From: CACPJA01 sp964629335
GTDB lineage: Bacteria > Pseudomonadota > Gammaproteobacteria > Steroidobacterales > UBA11654
Assembly: GCA_964629335.1 (NCBI GenBank)
Contig: CAZVRH010000043.1
Coordinates: forward strand, 1 to 12,936
Direction of reading: 5' to 3'
Length of the DNA stretch: 12,936 nucleotides
Every line of letters starts with the position of its first letter. Position 1 is the first letter of the stretch. The translations under genes and the position numbers were made by a program. Shown here in pieces: positions 1 through 6,630 of the stretch. Under the pieces are notes generated by a model, which did no database searches, was not told the DNA's origin, and worked only from the letters and a program-made list of their open reading frames with translations.

Positions 1-16
1 TCATTTTCGTTGGTAA
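1..16 (+). CDS. rpsG: Small ribosomal subunit protein S7, last codons (partial)
   Basis: Only the 3' end is inside the window. Read from base 2, the codons give His-Phe-Arg-Trp and then TAA at 14-16. Bacterial S7 proteins of about 156 residues commonly end in a (H)(Y/F)RW tetrapeptide, and rpsG is the normal gene directly before fusA in the str operon, so motif and position agree. E. coli K-12 S7 carries an extra C-terminal extension that this protein lacks. The stop codon lies 32 nt before the fusA start, consistent with one transcript. The call rests on four codons and gene order, so it is an inference. Confidence 0.65.
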
Positions 17-48
17 GCGAAACTCTGGAATTCTTATAGGACAATCTA

Positions 49-2142
49 ATGGCTAGACAAACTCCAATTGATAGATATAGAAATATAGGAATCATGGCTC
101 ATATTGATGCTGGGAAAACAACCACAACAGAGCGTGTGCTGTTTTACACTGGTATATCTCACAAGATAGGAGAAGTGCATGACGGCAATGCAGTTATGGA
201 TTGGATGGAACAAGAACAAGAAAGAGGAATAACTATAACATCGGCAGCAACAACTTGTTTTTGGCAAGGCATGGACCAACAATTTGATCAGCATAGAATT
301 AATATTATTGATACTCCCGGACATGTTGACTTCACTATCGAAGTTGAAAGGTCACTTAGAGTCCTAGATAGTGCAGTGGCTGTTTTTTGTGCAGTAGGTG
401 GAGTGGAACCACAATCGGAGACAGTTTGGCGTCAAGCAAATAAGTATGCTGTGCCTAGATTAGCTTTTGTCAATAAAATGGACAGAGCTGGTGCAGACTT
501 TTTGAGAGTGGTTGATCAGATAAAAGAACGTCTTGGAGCAAACGCAGTTCCAATTCAAGTTCCGATTGGTGCAGAGGAAAAGTTTAAAGGAGTGATTGAT
601 CTTATTAGAATGAAGGCAATTAATTGGAGTGAAGATGACCTCGGTGCAACCTACGTTGAAGAGGAGATACCTGAAGAACTTCTTCCTCTGTGTGAGGAAT
701 ATAGAGAACTGATGATAGAGGCAGCTGCTGAGGCAACTGAAGAACTTCTAAACAGTTATTTAGAAGATGGAGAATTATCTAACGACGAGATTATTGAAGG
801 GATAAGGACGAGAACTCTTGCTAATGAGATTGTTCCTGTTATTTGTGGATCAGCATTTAAGAATAAGGGTGTTCAAGCAATGCTAGATGCTGTTATTCAT
901 TTTTTACCATCACCAATAGATAAGCCATCAATTGTCGGTATTGCAGAAGATGGATCAGATAGCAGCAGAAAATCAGATGATGAAGAGAAATTTTCTGCTT
1001 TAGCTTTTAAGATTGCGAATGATCCCTATGTTGGTAATTTAACATTTTTTAGAGTGTATTCTGGAGTCTTGAATTCTGGGGATACAATCTATAATCCATT
1101 GAAAAGTCAAAAGGAGAGAATAGGCCGAATCCTGCAAATGCATTCAAATACAAGAGAAGAAATTAAAGAAGTACGAGCTGGTGACATTGCGGCTGCGGTT
1201 GGTTTAAAAAACGTGACGACTGGAGATACTTTATCAGATCTTAAAAGCATTATTACTTTAGAGAAAATGGAATTTCCAGATCCAGTAATTTCTGTAGCAG
1301 TTGAGCCAAAGTCAACAGAAGATGAATCTAAAATGGGTATAGGTCTTCAAAAATTAGCTAAGGAAGATCCTTCTTTCCAAGTCAAGACTGACGAAGAATC
1401 AGGGCAAACAATTATCTCAGGCATGGGAGAATTACATCTAGATATTATAGTTGACAGGTTATCTAGAGAATTTAATGTTGATGCAAATGTTGGTAGACCT
1501 CAGGTTGCGTATAGGGAAACCATTAGACAAAATGTTGAGCAAGAGGCAAAGTTTGTAAGGCAATCAGGTGGAAGAGGTCAATATGGACATGTCTATATAA
1601 GAATGGAACCCCAAGAGCCAGGCATAGGATATGAATTTGTCAATGAAATCACAGGCGGCGCTATACCAAAAGAATTTATTCCTGCAGTTGACAAAGGCAT
1701 TAAAGAACAGATGGCGAATGGAGTAATTACAGGCTTTCCTGTGGTAGATGTGAAAGTAACTTTATATGATGGCTCATTTCATGATGTAGATTCTAGTGAG
1801 GTAGCTTTCAGGGTAGCTGGGTCTATGGCTTTTAAAGAGGGAGCTCTAAAGGCTGATCCAGTGCTATTAGAGCCAGTAATGAAGGTTGAGGTAGTTACTC
1901 CAGAAGATTATATGGGTGATGTAAATGGTGATTTAAATAGAAGGAGAGGTATTTTGCAAGGTATGGATGAATCACCTGCGGGAAAAATTATTAAAGCAGA
2001 AGTTCCTTTAGCCGAAATGTTTGGTTATGCAACTGACCTCAGGTCTATGAGCCAGGGAAGAGCAACTTATACTATGGAATTTGAAAAATATAGCGAAGCC
2101 CCTAAGCAACAAGCTGAAGCTTTATCAATTAAGGAAGGATAA
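49..2142 (+). CDS. fusA: Elongation factor G
   Basis: Cytoplasmic translational GTPase that moves tRNA and mRNA through the ribosome after peptide bond formation and helps recycle ribosomes with RRF. The protein has 697 residues (E. coli 704). GTPase motifs are visible in order: P-loop AHIDAGKTT at 17-25, switch I RGITI at 59-63, DTPGH at 88-92 with catalytic His92, NKMD at 142-145 and the GSAF motif near 267-270. Domains II to V follow, including the domain IV tip around HDVDSSEVAF. The start is supported by TAGGA seven nt upstream of ATG and by the usual MARxTPIxRYRNIGI N-terminus. It follows rpsG by 32 nt and precedes rpsJ by only 6 nt. No tuf gene lies after it, which is unusual for this lineage. 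Confidence 0.98.
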   Translation: MARQTPIDRYRNIGIMAHIDAGKTTTTERVLFYTGISHKIGEVHDGNAVMDWMEQEQERGITITSAATTCFWQGMDQQFDQHRINIIDTPGHVDFTIEVERSLRVLDSAVAVFCAVGGVEPQSETVWRQANKYAVPRLAFVNKMDRAGADFLRVVDQIKERLGANAVPIQVPIGAEEKFKGVIDLIRMKAINWSEDDLGATYVEEEIPEELLPLCEEYRELMIEAAAEATEELLNSYLEDGELSNDEIIEGIRTRTLANEIVPVICGSAFKNKGVQAMLDAVIHFLPSPIDKPSIVGIAEDGSDSSRKSDDEEKFSALAFKIANDPYVGNLTFFRVYSGVLNSGDTIYNPLKSQKERIGRILQMHSNTREEIKEVRAGDIAAAVGLKNVTTGDTLSDLKSIITLEKMEFPDPVISVAVEPKSTEDESKMGIGLQKLAKEDPSFQVKTDEESGQTIISGMGELHLDIIVDRLSREFNVDANVGRPQVAYRETIRQNVEQEAKFVRQSGGRGQYGHVYIRMEPQEPGIGYEFVNEITGGAIPKEFIPAVDKGIKEQMANGVITGFPVVDVKVTLYDGSFHDVDSSEVAFRVAGSMAFKEGALKADPVLLEPVMKVEVVTPEDYMGDVNGDLNRRRGILQGMDESPAGKIIKAEVPLAEMFGYATDLRSMSQGRATYTMEFEKYSEAPKQQAEALSIKEG

Positions 2143-2148
2143 GAGTAG

Positions 2149-2463
2149 ATGGCAGACAATCAGACAATTAGAATACGACTAAAATCATTTGATCATAAGC
2201 TTATTGATGCTTCAACTGAAGAAATTGTTGAAACAGCAAGAAGAACGGGATCTACAGTATCAGGGCCAATCCCTCTTCCTACTTCAAGGGAGAGGTTTAC
2301 TGTCCTAATATCACCTCATGTTAATAAAGATGCTAGGGACCAATATGAACTCACTACACACAAGAGAGTAATGGATATCCTAAATCCTAACGACAAGACG
2401 GTGGATGCTCTGATGAAGCTTGAATTACCAGCTGGTGTAGATGTTCAAATTAAATTGAACTGA
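2149..2463 (+). CDS. rpsJ: Small ribosomal subunit protein S10 (NusE)
   Basis: S10 belongs to the 30S head. Free S10 (NusE) also pairs with NusB in antitermination complexes and contacts NusG to couple transcription to translation. The 104-residue protein matches the family over its full length (E. coli 103), with the conserved GPIPLPT and HKRVMDI segments and the usual C-terminus VDVQIKLN. It starts 6 nt after the fusA stop, and purine-rich AAGGAAGGATAAGAG at the fusA end can serve as ribosome-binding site. That spacing leaves no room for a separate promoter or S10-type leader in front of it, so it is probably read with fusA. A promoter-like element overlaps its last codons. Confidence 0.98.
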   Translation: MADNQTIRIRLKSFDHKLIDASTEEIVETARRTGSTVSGPIPLPTSRERFTVLISPHVNKDARDQYELTTHKRVMDILNPNDKTVDALMKLELPAGVDVQIKLN

Positions 2464-2482
2464 AGTTCAAAATTGATATAAT
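2455..2482 (+). promoter_or_regulatory. Candidate sigma-70 promoter at the rpsJ 3' end
   Basis: TTGAAC (2455-2460; 4 of 6 matches to the -35 consensus) is followed after 16 nt by a perfect TATAAT -10 box (2477-2482). Transcription would begin near 2489, about 213 nt before the rplC start. The -35 lies in the last rpsJ codons and the -10 just after its TGA. In AT-rich DNA a chance TATAAT is not rare. What favours this one is the near-ideal spacing and its position before the only long non-coding stretch in the cluster. It would let rplC and downstream genes be transcribed independently of fusA-rpsJ. Confidence 0.45.
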
Positions 2483-2488
2483 TCCACG

Positions 2489-2701
2489 ACGCTTTTGGGG
2501 CTAAGCATTTAGTGCATATAATTAGCCATTCTATATGGGCATTAGAGAGATAGAAGAGCGTTGGGTAAGCAGAATTAATATTTTAATCAGTTATTGGCAT
2601 AAAAACTATATATATCAATGACTTATCATTATTTTCTGCTATAGAAAAATTAATGAAAAATATAAATATAAAAAATTTAAATTATTTTTTAGGATCATTG
2701 A
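2489..2701 (+). promoter_or_regulatory. Structured 5' leader before rplC, possible r-protein autoregulatory element
   Basis: The 238 nt between rpsJ and rplC hold no convincing gene. The first part is rich in inverted repeats: GGCTAA (2499-2504) with TTAGCC (2522-2527), extended by GCA/TGC (2505-2507 with 2513-2515); an alternative hairpin GCCAT (2525-2529) with ATGGGC (2535-2540) that reuses the GCC of the first stem; and a closing stem ACGCT (2489-2493) with AGCGT (2557-2561). The second part is almost pure A/T, with AAAAAAT/ATTTTTT at 2670-2676/2684-2690. It ends in AGGA (2691-2694), a good ribosome-binding site seven nt before the rplC ATG. In E. coli, L4 controls the S10 operon through a leader upstream of rpsJ. 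Here rpsJ has no leader, so this region is the natural place for such control. Function is inferred. Confidence 0.4.
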
Positions 2702-3587
2702 ATGATAGGCATTGTTGGGAAAAAATGCGGAATGACGAGAGTTTTTACGGACGACGGACGTTCTGTACCGGTTACTATTGTCCAAGCAAATCCTAATTTC
2801 ATTAATAGAATTAAGACAAAAGATACTGACGGCTATGATGCAATTCAAGTTTCAGCAGGAAGTAAAGCCAAAAAATTAACAAAGCCTGCTCAAGGCAATT
2901 TACTCTCGGAAAATAAAGAACCTAGATTAAAACTTCATGAATTTAGATTAAGTAAGCATGAGGTTGAAAAAGTTAAAGCAGGCAAGCAAATAACAGTAAA
3001 TTTCTTTCAAAAAGGTGAGAAGGTTGATGTTTCAGGAAAGACGATTGGTAAAGGTTATGCTGGCGTAATCAAGAGACATAATTTTAGCATGCAAGATGCA
3101 AGCCACGGGAATTCATTAGCACATAGAGCACCTGGGTCTATTGGTCAAAACCAAACTCCAGGGAGAGTCTTTAAGGGTAAAAAGATGTCTGGTCAAATGG
3201 GTAATGTTAATAGAACTATTCAAAATCTGGAAATTATTGACATCGATATTGACAGAAATCTTCTTTTTATAAAAGGATCTTGTACGGGACATGATAATAG
3301 TTATTTAGTGATTACACCTTCAATAAAATCAAGACAAGAAGAAAGAGATATATTTCCAGAAGCTCAACCAGAAGAAACCCCAGAAGCAGAAGCTCAACCA
3401 GAAGAAACCCCNNNNNNNNNNNNNNNNNNNNNNNNNNNNNNNNNNNNNNNNNNNNNNNNNNNNNNNNNNNNNNNNNNNNNNNNNNNNNNNNNNNNNNNNN
3501 NNNNNNNNNNNAGAAGAAACCCCAGAAGCAGAAGCTCAACCAGAAGAAACCCCAGAAGCAGAAGCTAAAGAAAAGAACAAAGAATAA
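2702..3587 (+). CDS. rplC: Large ribosomal subunit protein L3 with acidic repeat tail (contains assembly gap)
   Basis: L3 is an early-assembling 50S protein whose extended loop reaches towards the peptidyl transferase centre. Residues 1 to about 210 match E. coli L3 (209 aa), including the segment with GSIGQNQTPGRVFKGKKM. Gln151 corresponds to the glutamine methylated by PrmB in E. coli. Beyond residue 210 is a tail absent from E. coli L3: RQEERDIF, a degenerate unit PEAQPEET, then PEAEAQPEET repeats, ending PEAEAKEKNKE and TAA at 3585-3587. The repeat is interrupted by 100 Ns (3412-3511). Read literally, the Ns throw the reading out of frame, but the flanking codons show the true gap must be a multiple of 3. 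I therefore extend the gene to 3587, where TAATG overlaps the rplD start by one base. The start has AGGA seven nt upstream. Confidence 0.95.
3356..3566 (+). repeat. 30-nt in-frame tandem repeat encoding PEAEAQPEET in the L3 tail
   Basis: Visible copies: a shortened first unit (3356-3379, PEAQPEET), a full unit (3380-3409), then two bases of the next unit at the gap. After the gap come the end of a unit (3512-3521), a full unit (3522-3551) and a partial PEAEA (3552-3566). The full units are identical at nucleotide level, which suggests recent expansion by slippage or recombination. The last 42 bases before the Ns (3370-3411) equal the first 42 after them (3512-3553). With perfect repeats, the join is an overlap of 42 or 12 nt, or a gap of 18, 48, 78 nt and so on. 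This gives an L3 of 247, 257, 267 residues and upward in steps of 10. Confidence 0.9.
3412..3511. other. 100-N assembly gap inside the rplC repeat
   Basis: Exactly 100 Ns, the usual placeholder for a scaffold gap of unknown size. Left flank ends with two bases of a proline codon (CC) and right flank begins with the last base (A) of a proline codon, so the missing sequence is a multiple of 3 if the gene is intact. Placement inside an identical tandem repeat explains the break. Confidence 0.95.
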
Positions 3588-4204
3588 TGAAAGTTGATAT
3601 AAAGAAACAAGATAACACTAAAGCAAAGAGTATTGATTTGGAGAAATCAATTTTTGACGCTGAGATCAATGATGGCTTGGTTCATCAGGTAATAACTTCC
3701 TATTTATCCAATGCTAGATCAGCCACAAAAGGCCATAAAAATCGTTCTGATGCTAGAGGTGGAGGGGTTAAGCCATGGCGACAAAAGGGCACTGGTAGAG
3801 CAAGAGCTGGAACTATTAGGAGCCCACTATGGGTTGGCGGAGGAAAAACTTTTGCCCACAATAATAGAAATTTTAAGAAGAAGATTAATAGAAAAGAATA
3901 TAAAACAGCAATTAAATCTATCCTTTCTAGTTTATTAAAAAGTAAAAGATTAATACTAATAGATTCACTAGTAATTAAGGAACCTAAAACAAAAGAAATG
4001 GTTAAAGTCCTTAATGACCTTCAAATAGATGATGCTTTAATTGTTGTTGATCAGAAAGAAAATAATCTAGATCTCGCCACAAGAAATATCCCAAGAGTGG
4101 AGCTAATAAGCGCCGAAAAAATAAACCCTTTAAGTTTAATTAGACATGAGAATGTTCTTATTGATGCTGAAGGAATAAAAAAGATTGAGAGTATATACGG
4201 ATGA
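3587..4204 (+). CDS. rplD: Large ribosomal subunit protein L4
   Basis: L4 binds domain I of 23S rRNA and sends a long loop into the peptide exit tunnel. In E. coli, free L4 also represses its own operon at transcription and translation. The 205-residue protein (E. coli 201) keeps the tunnel loop from about residue 57 to 86, with the signature GGGVKPWRQKGTGRARAG and the SPLWVGGG segment. The ATG shares one base with the rplC stop (TAATG), so translation is probably coupled. The 3' end overlaps rplW by four bases (ATGA). If autoregulation is conserved, the target would have to lie in the leader at 2489-2701, because rpsJ has no leader of its own. Confidence 0.98.
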   Translation: MKVDIKKQDNTKAKSIDLEKSIFDAEINDGLVHQVITSYLSNARSATKGHKNRSDARGGGVKPWRQKGTGRARAGTIRSPLWVGGGKTFAHNNRNFKKKINRKEYKTAIKSILSSLLKSKRLILIDSLVIKEPKTKEMVKVLNDLQIDDALIVVDQKENNLDLATRNIPRVELISAEKINPLSLIRHENVLIDAEGIKKIESIYG

Positions 4205-4512
4205 GTCAAAAAATTAGACATGATCAACTAAGATCTATTCTTATATCACCGCATGTTTCTGAAAAGAGTACCTTGTTGAGTCAGAATAGCGGCCAAATTG
4301 CTTTTAGGGTTAGAACTGATGCAAATAAAAAACAAATAAAAAAAGCAGTTGAAGAAATGTTTAAGGTGAAAGTTAGTTCCGTAAAAACTATTTCAGTAAA
4401 GGGCAAGAGTAAAAGGATGGGAATGAGACAAGGTAGGACCAAAGATTGGAAGAAGGCTTATATCAAACTTGAAGAAGGTCAAAATTTAGATTTTATGAAC
4501 ACAGAAGTATAA
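4201..4512 (+). CDS. rplW: Large ribosomal subunit protein L23
   Basis: L23 sits at the exit of the peptide tunnel and is the docking site for trigger factor, SRP and the Sec translocon. At 103 residues it is close to E. coli L23 (100). Recognisable parts are the N-terminal ISPHVSEKST segment, the FRVRTDANKKQIKKAVEEMF helix region and the C-terminal YIKLEEGQNLDF. The start overlaps the rplD stop as ATGA, typical of translational coupling, and rplB starts 4 nt after its stop. Confidence 0.98.
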   Translation: MSQKIRHDQLRSILISPHVSEKSTLLSQNSGQIAFRVRTDANKKQIKKAVEEMFKVKVSSVKTISVKGKSKRMGMRQGRTKDWKKAYIKLEEGQNLDFMNTEV

Positions 4513-4516
4513 AAAA

Positions 4517-5347
4517 ATGGCAATTATTAAAGCAAAACCAACATCACCTGGAAGAAGATTTGTACAAACAATCAAATCTGAAGATCTTCATAATGGCCGA
4601 CCAGTAAAATCCTTAGTTAAGGGATTGAAAAAATCAGGCGGAAGAAATAATAAAGGCAGGATGACAACAAGACATATAGGAGGAGGTCATAAGAAGCTCT
4701 ATAGAAATATAGATTTTAAACGAAACAAAGATGATATATCTGCTGTTGTAGAGAGAATAGAATATGATCCGAATAGGTCTGCACATATAGCGCTACTTTT
4801 ATATAAGGATGGTGAAAGAAAATACATAATAGCTCCAAGAAAGCTCAAGCAAGGAGACCGAGTAGTGTCTGGTGAGAGTGCACCAGTGGAAAATGGAAAT
4901 ACACTGCCACTTAATAACATTCCGGTTGGTACTGTGGTTCATTGTATTGAGATGAAGCCTGGTAAAGGTGCTCAAATTGCACGATCCGCAGGAACGAGTG
5001 CCCAACTACTTGCAAAAGAAGGTAATTATGCCACGCTACGCCTCAAATCTGGAGAGGTTAGAAAAGTATTGATTACATGTAGAGCTACTATCGGTGAAGT
5101 GGGTCATTCTGAGCATAATCTAAGAAAATTAGGTAAAGCAGGTGCCAAAAGATGGAGGGGAGTTAGACCGACAGTAAGGGGTGTAGCTATGAACCCAATA
5201 GACCACCCACATGGAGGTGGAGAAGGTAAAACATCCGGGGGAAGAGATCCTGTTTCACCATGGGGTTTGCCTACAAAAGGATTTAAAACTAGATCAAATA
5301 AAACTACAGATAAATTTATAGTTCGAAGAAGAAGGAAAAGGAAATAG
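4517..5347 (+). CDS. rplB: Large ribosomal subunit protein L2
   Basis: L2 is one of the most conserved 50S proteins. It is needed for subunit association and lies near the peptidyl transferase centre. It has 276 residues (E. coli 273). The signature NPIDHPHGGGEG is present, and His230 corresponds to E. coli His229, implicated in peptidyl transferase function. The basic C-terminus (TDKFIVRRRRKRK) and the KSGGRNNKGRMTTRHIGGGH segment at 40-58 are intact. Lies 4 nt after rplW and 2 nt before rpsS. I see no strong ribosome-binding site just upstream, only an A-rich run, so coupling to rplW is likely. Confidence 0.99.
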   Translation: MAIIKAKPTSPGRRFVQTIKSEDLHNGRPVKSLVKGLKKSGGRNNKGRMTTRHIGGGHKKLYRNIDFKRNKDDISAVVERIEYDPNRSAHIALLLYKDGERKYIIAPRKLKQGDRVVSGESAPVENGNTLPLNNIPVGTVVHCIEMKPGKGAQIARSAGTSAQLLAKEGNYATLRLKSGEVRKVLITCRATIGEVGHSEHNLRKLGKAGAKRWRGVRPTVRGVAMNPIDHPHGGGEGKTSGGRDPVSPWGLPTKGFKTRSNKTTDKFIVRRRRKRK

Positions 5348-5349
5348 TT

Positions 5350-5625
5350 ATGCCTAGATCAATAAAAAAAGGACCATTTGTTGACCTCCATCTACAGAAG
5401 AAAGTAGAAAAAGCAATGACTGAAGGAGGTAGAGCAAGGATTAAAACATGGTCTAGAAGATCAATGGTTATTCCGGATATGGTGGGAATGACAATTTCAG
5501 TTCACAACGGAAGAGAGCATGTTCCTATTTTAATTTCTGAAAATATGGTTGGACACAAATTAGGAGAATTTGCACCAACAAGATTATTCAGAGGTCACTC
5601 AGGAGATCGGAAGACTAAGGTTTAA
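5350..5625 (+). CDS. rpsS: Small ribosomal subunit protein S19
   Basis: S19 lies in the 30S head, forms a pair with S13 and contacts the A-site tRNA region and the B1 intersubunit bridge. The 91-residue product matches E. coli S19 (92) along its whole length: MPRSIKKGPFVD start, the TWSRRSMVIPDMVG core and the GEFAPTRLFRGHSGDRK end. Purine-rich AAGGAAAAGGAAA at the end of rplB provides a ribosome-binding site. It follows rplB by 2 nt and precedes rplV by 6 nt. Confidence 0.98.
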   Translation: MPRSIKKGPFVDLHLQKKVEKAMTEGGRARIKTWSRRSMVIPDMVGMTISVHNGREHVPILISENMVGHKLGEFAPTRLFRGHSGDRKTKV

Positions 5626-5631
5626 AGAATT

Positions 5632-5964
5632 ATGAAAGTAACTTCAAAATTAAGATATGCAAGAATATCGCCTCAAAAGACACGCTTAATAATAGATATG
5701 ATTAGGGGTTCCGAGGTATTGCAAGCTATGAAACTGGTTCAATTTTTACCTCAGAAGGGTGCAAAAATTGTTAGCAAGGTTTTAGATTCAGCTGTAGCTA
5801 ATGCAGAAAATAATTTTGGTTTAGATATTGATGATCTAAAGGTATCTAATGCTTATGTTGATGAGGCACCAACTTTTAAAAGGTTTAGAGCTAGAGCAAG
5901 AGGAAGAGGCACAAGAATACTTAAAAGAAATAGTCATATAACTATAGAAATATCGGACGAATAA
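5632..5964 (+). CDS. rplV: Large ribosomal subunit protein L22
   Basis: L22 helps shape the nascent-peptide tunnel. Its beta-hairpin forms part of the constriction together with L4 and is a known site of macrolide-resistance changes. The protein has exactly 110 residues, as in E. coli. The hairpin is visible at about 79-103, with the arginine-rich RFRARARGRGTRILKR. The N-terminal RYARISPQKTRLIIDMIRG segment is standard. It lies 6 nt after rpsS and 3 nt before rpsC. Confidence 0.98.
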   Translation: MKVTSKLRYARISPQKTRLIIDMIRGSEVLQAMKLVQFLPQKGAKIVSKVLDSAVANAENNFGLDIDDLKVSNAYVDEAPTFKRFRARARGRGTRILKRNSHITIEISDE

Positions 5965-5967
5965 ATT

Positions 5968-6606
5968 ATGGGACAAAAAGTACATCCAACAGGAATTAGA
6001 TTAGGAATAAGCAAAAGCTGGGCATCCAAGTGGTTCTCAAATTCTTCAGATTATTCTAAGAATGTTTTTCAGGATTTTAAAATCAGGGAATATCTCAATA
6101 AGAAATTGAAGGATGCTGCAGTGAGCAAGATTCAAATTGAGAGAAGCTCTGAGAATATAACTGTTGCCATATTCTCTGCTAGGCCAGGAATTGTTATTGG
6201 AAAAAAAGGTGAAGGGATTGAGTCTTTGAGAAAGGAAGTAGCAAAACTACTCGATACATCTATTAATAATGTGCTTCTCAATATCAATGAAATCAAGAAA
6301 CCAGAGCTCGATGCAAAACTCGTTGCCTCATCTATAACTCAACAGTTAGAAAGGAGAGTACTTTATAGGAGAGCAATGAAAAGAGCAGTTACAAATACCA
6401 TGAGGCTTGGGGCAAGTGGAATTAAAGTGAAAATATCTGGAAGGCTCAATGGAGCTGAGATAGCAAGATCTGAGTGGTACCAAGAAGGTAGGGTCCCACT
6501 ACATACCCTTAAAGCAAATATTGATTATGGTGTTTCAGAGGCTAAAACAACCTATGGAATCATAGGTGTCAAAGTGTGGATTTTTCAAGAAGAAGAAAGT
6601 AATTAA
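5968..6606 (+). CDS. rpsC: Small ribosomal subunit protein S3
   Basis: S3 lines the mRNA entry channel of the 30S subunit and contributes to ribosomal helicase activity with S4 and S5. The N-terminal MGQKVHPTGIRLGI, the type-II KH domain with GKKG at 78-81, and the C-terminal domain with RLNGAEIARSEWYQEGRVPL are clear. The product has 212 residues against 233 in E. coli: it stops at VWIFQEEESN, without the basic tail that follows this point in E. coli. All core elements are present and the reading frame is clean, so I read this as natural length variation. It precedes rplP by 24 nt. Confidence 0.97.
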   Translation: MGQKVHPTGIRLGISKSWASKWFSNSSDYSKNVFQDFKIREYLNKKLKDAAVSKIQIERSSENITVAIFSARPGIVIGKKGEGIESLRKEVAKLLDTSINNVLLNINEIKKPELDAKLVASSITQQLERRVLYRRAMKRAVTNTMRLGASGIKVKISGRLNGAEIARSEWYQEGRVPLHTLKANIDYGVSEAKTTYGIIGVKVWIFQEEESN

Positions 6607-6630
6607 AAAAATAAAATCAAAGAATTAGAG

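Noticed and set aside
2484..2576. Nested inverted repeats before rplC looked briefly like a tRNA or tmRNA-like cloverleaf.
   Set aside because: There is no T-loop (GTTCGA-type) motif, no seven-pair acceptor stem and no CCA end; the stems overlap and compete.
2535..2621. A 28-codon open frame starting MGIREIEERW in the rpsJ-rplC spacer, possibly a leader peptide.
   Set aside because: No ribosome-binding site before its ATG, the start lies inside a predicted stem, and a frame of this length is expected by chance. Kept only as part of the leader.
2670..2690. AAAAAAT/ATTTTTT inverted repeat as a Rho-independent terminator before rplC.
   Set aside because: The stem is only A-U pairs and would be unstable; the following AGGA and ATG show the region is the translation start of rplC.
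3356..3566. The repeat in rplC considered as CRISPR or other spacer-repeat array.
   Set aside because: Units are directly adjacent with no unique spacers, stay in frame and encode an acidic peptide continuous with L3.
3513..3568. Reading after the rplC gap as Arg/Ser-rich protein (RRNPRSRSS...).
   Set aside because: It is the wrong frame, produced by the arbitrary 100-N spacer. The correct frame gives EETPEAEAQPEET and ends at TAA 3585-3587, adjoining rplD.
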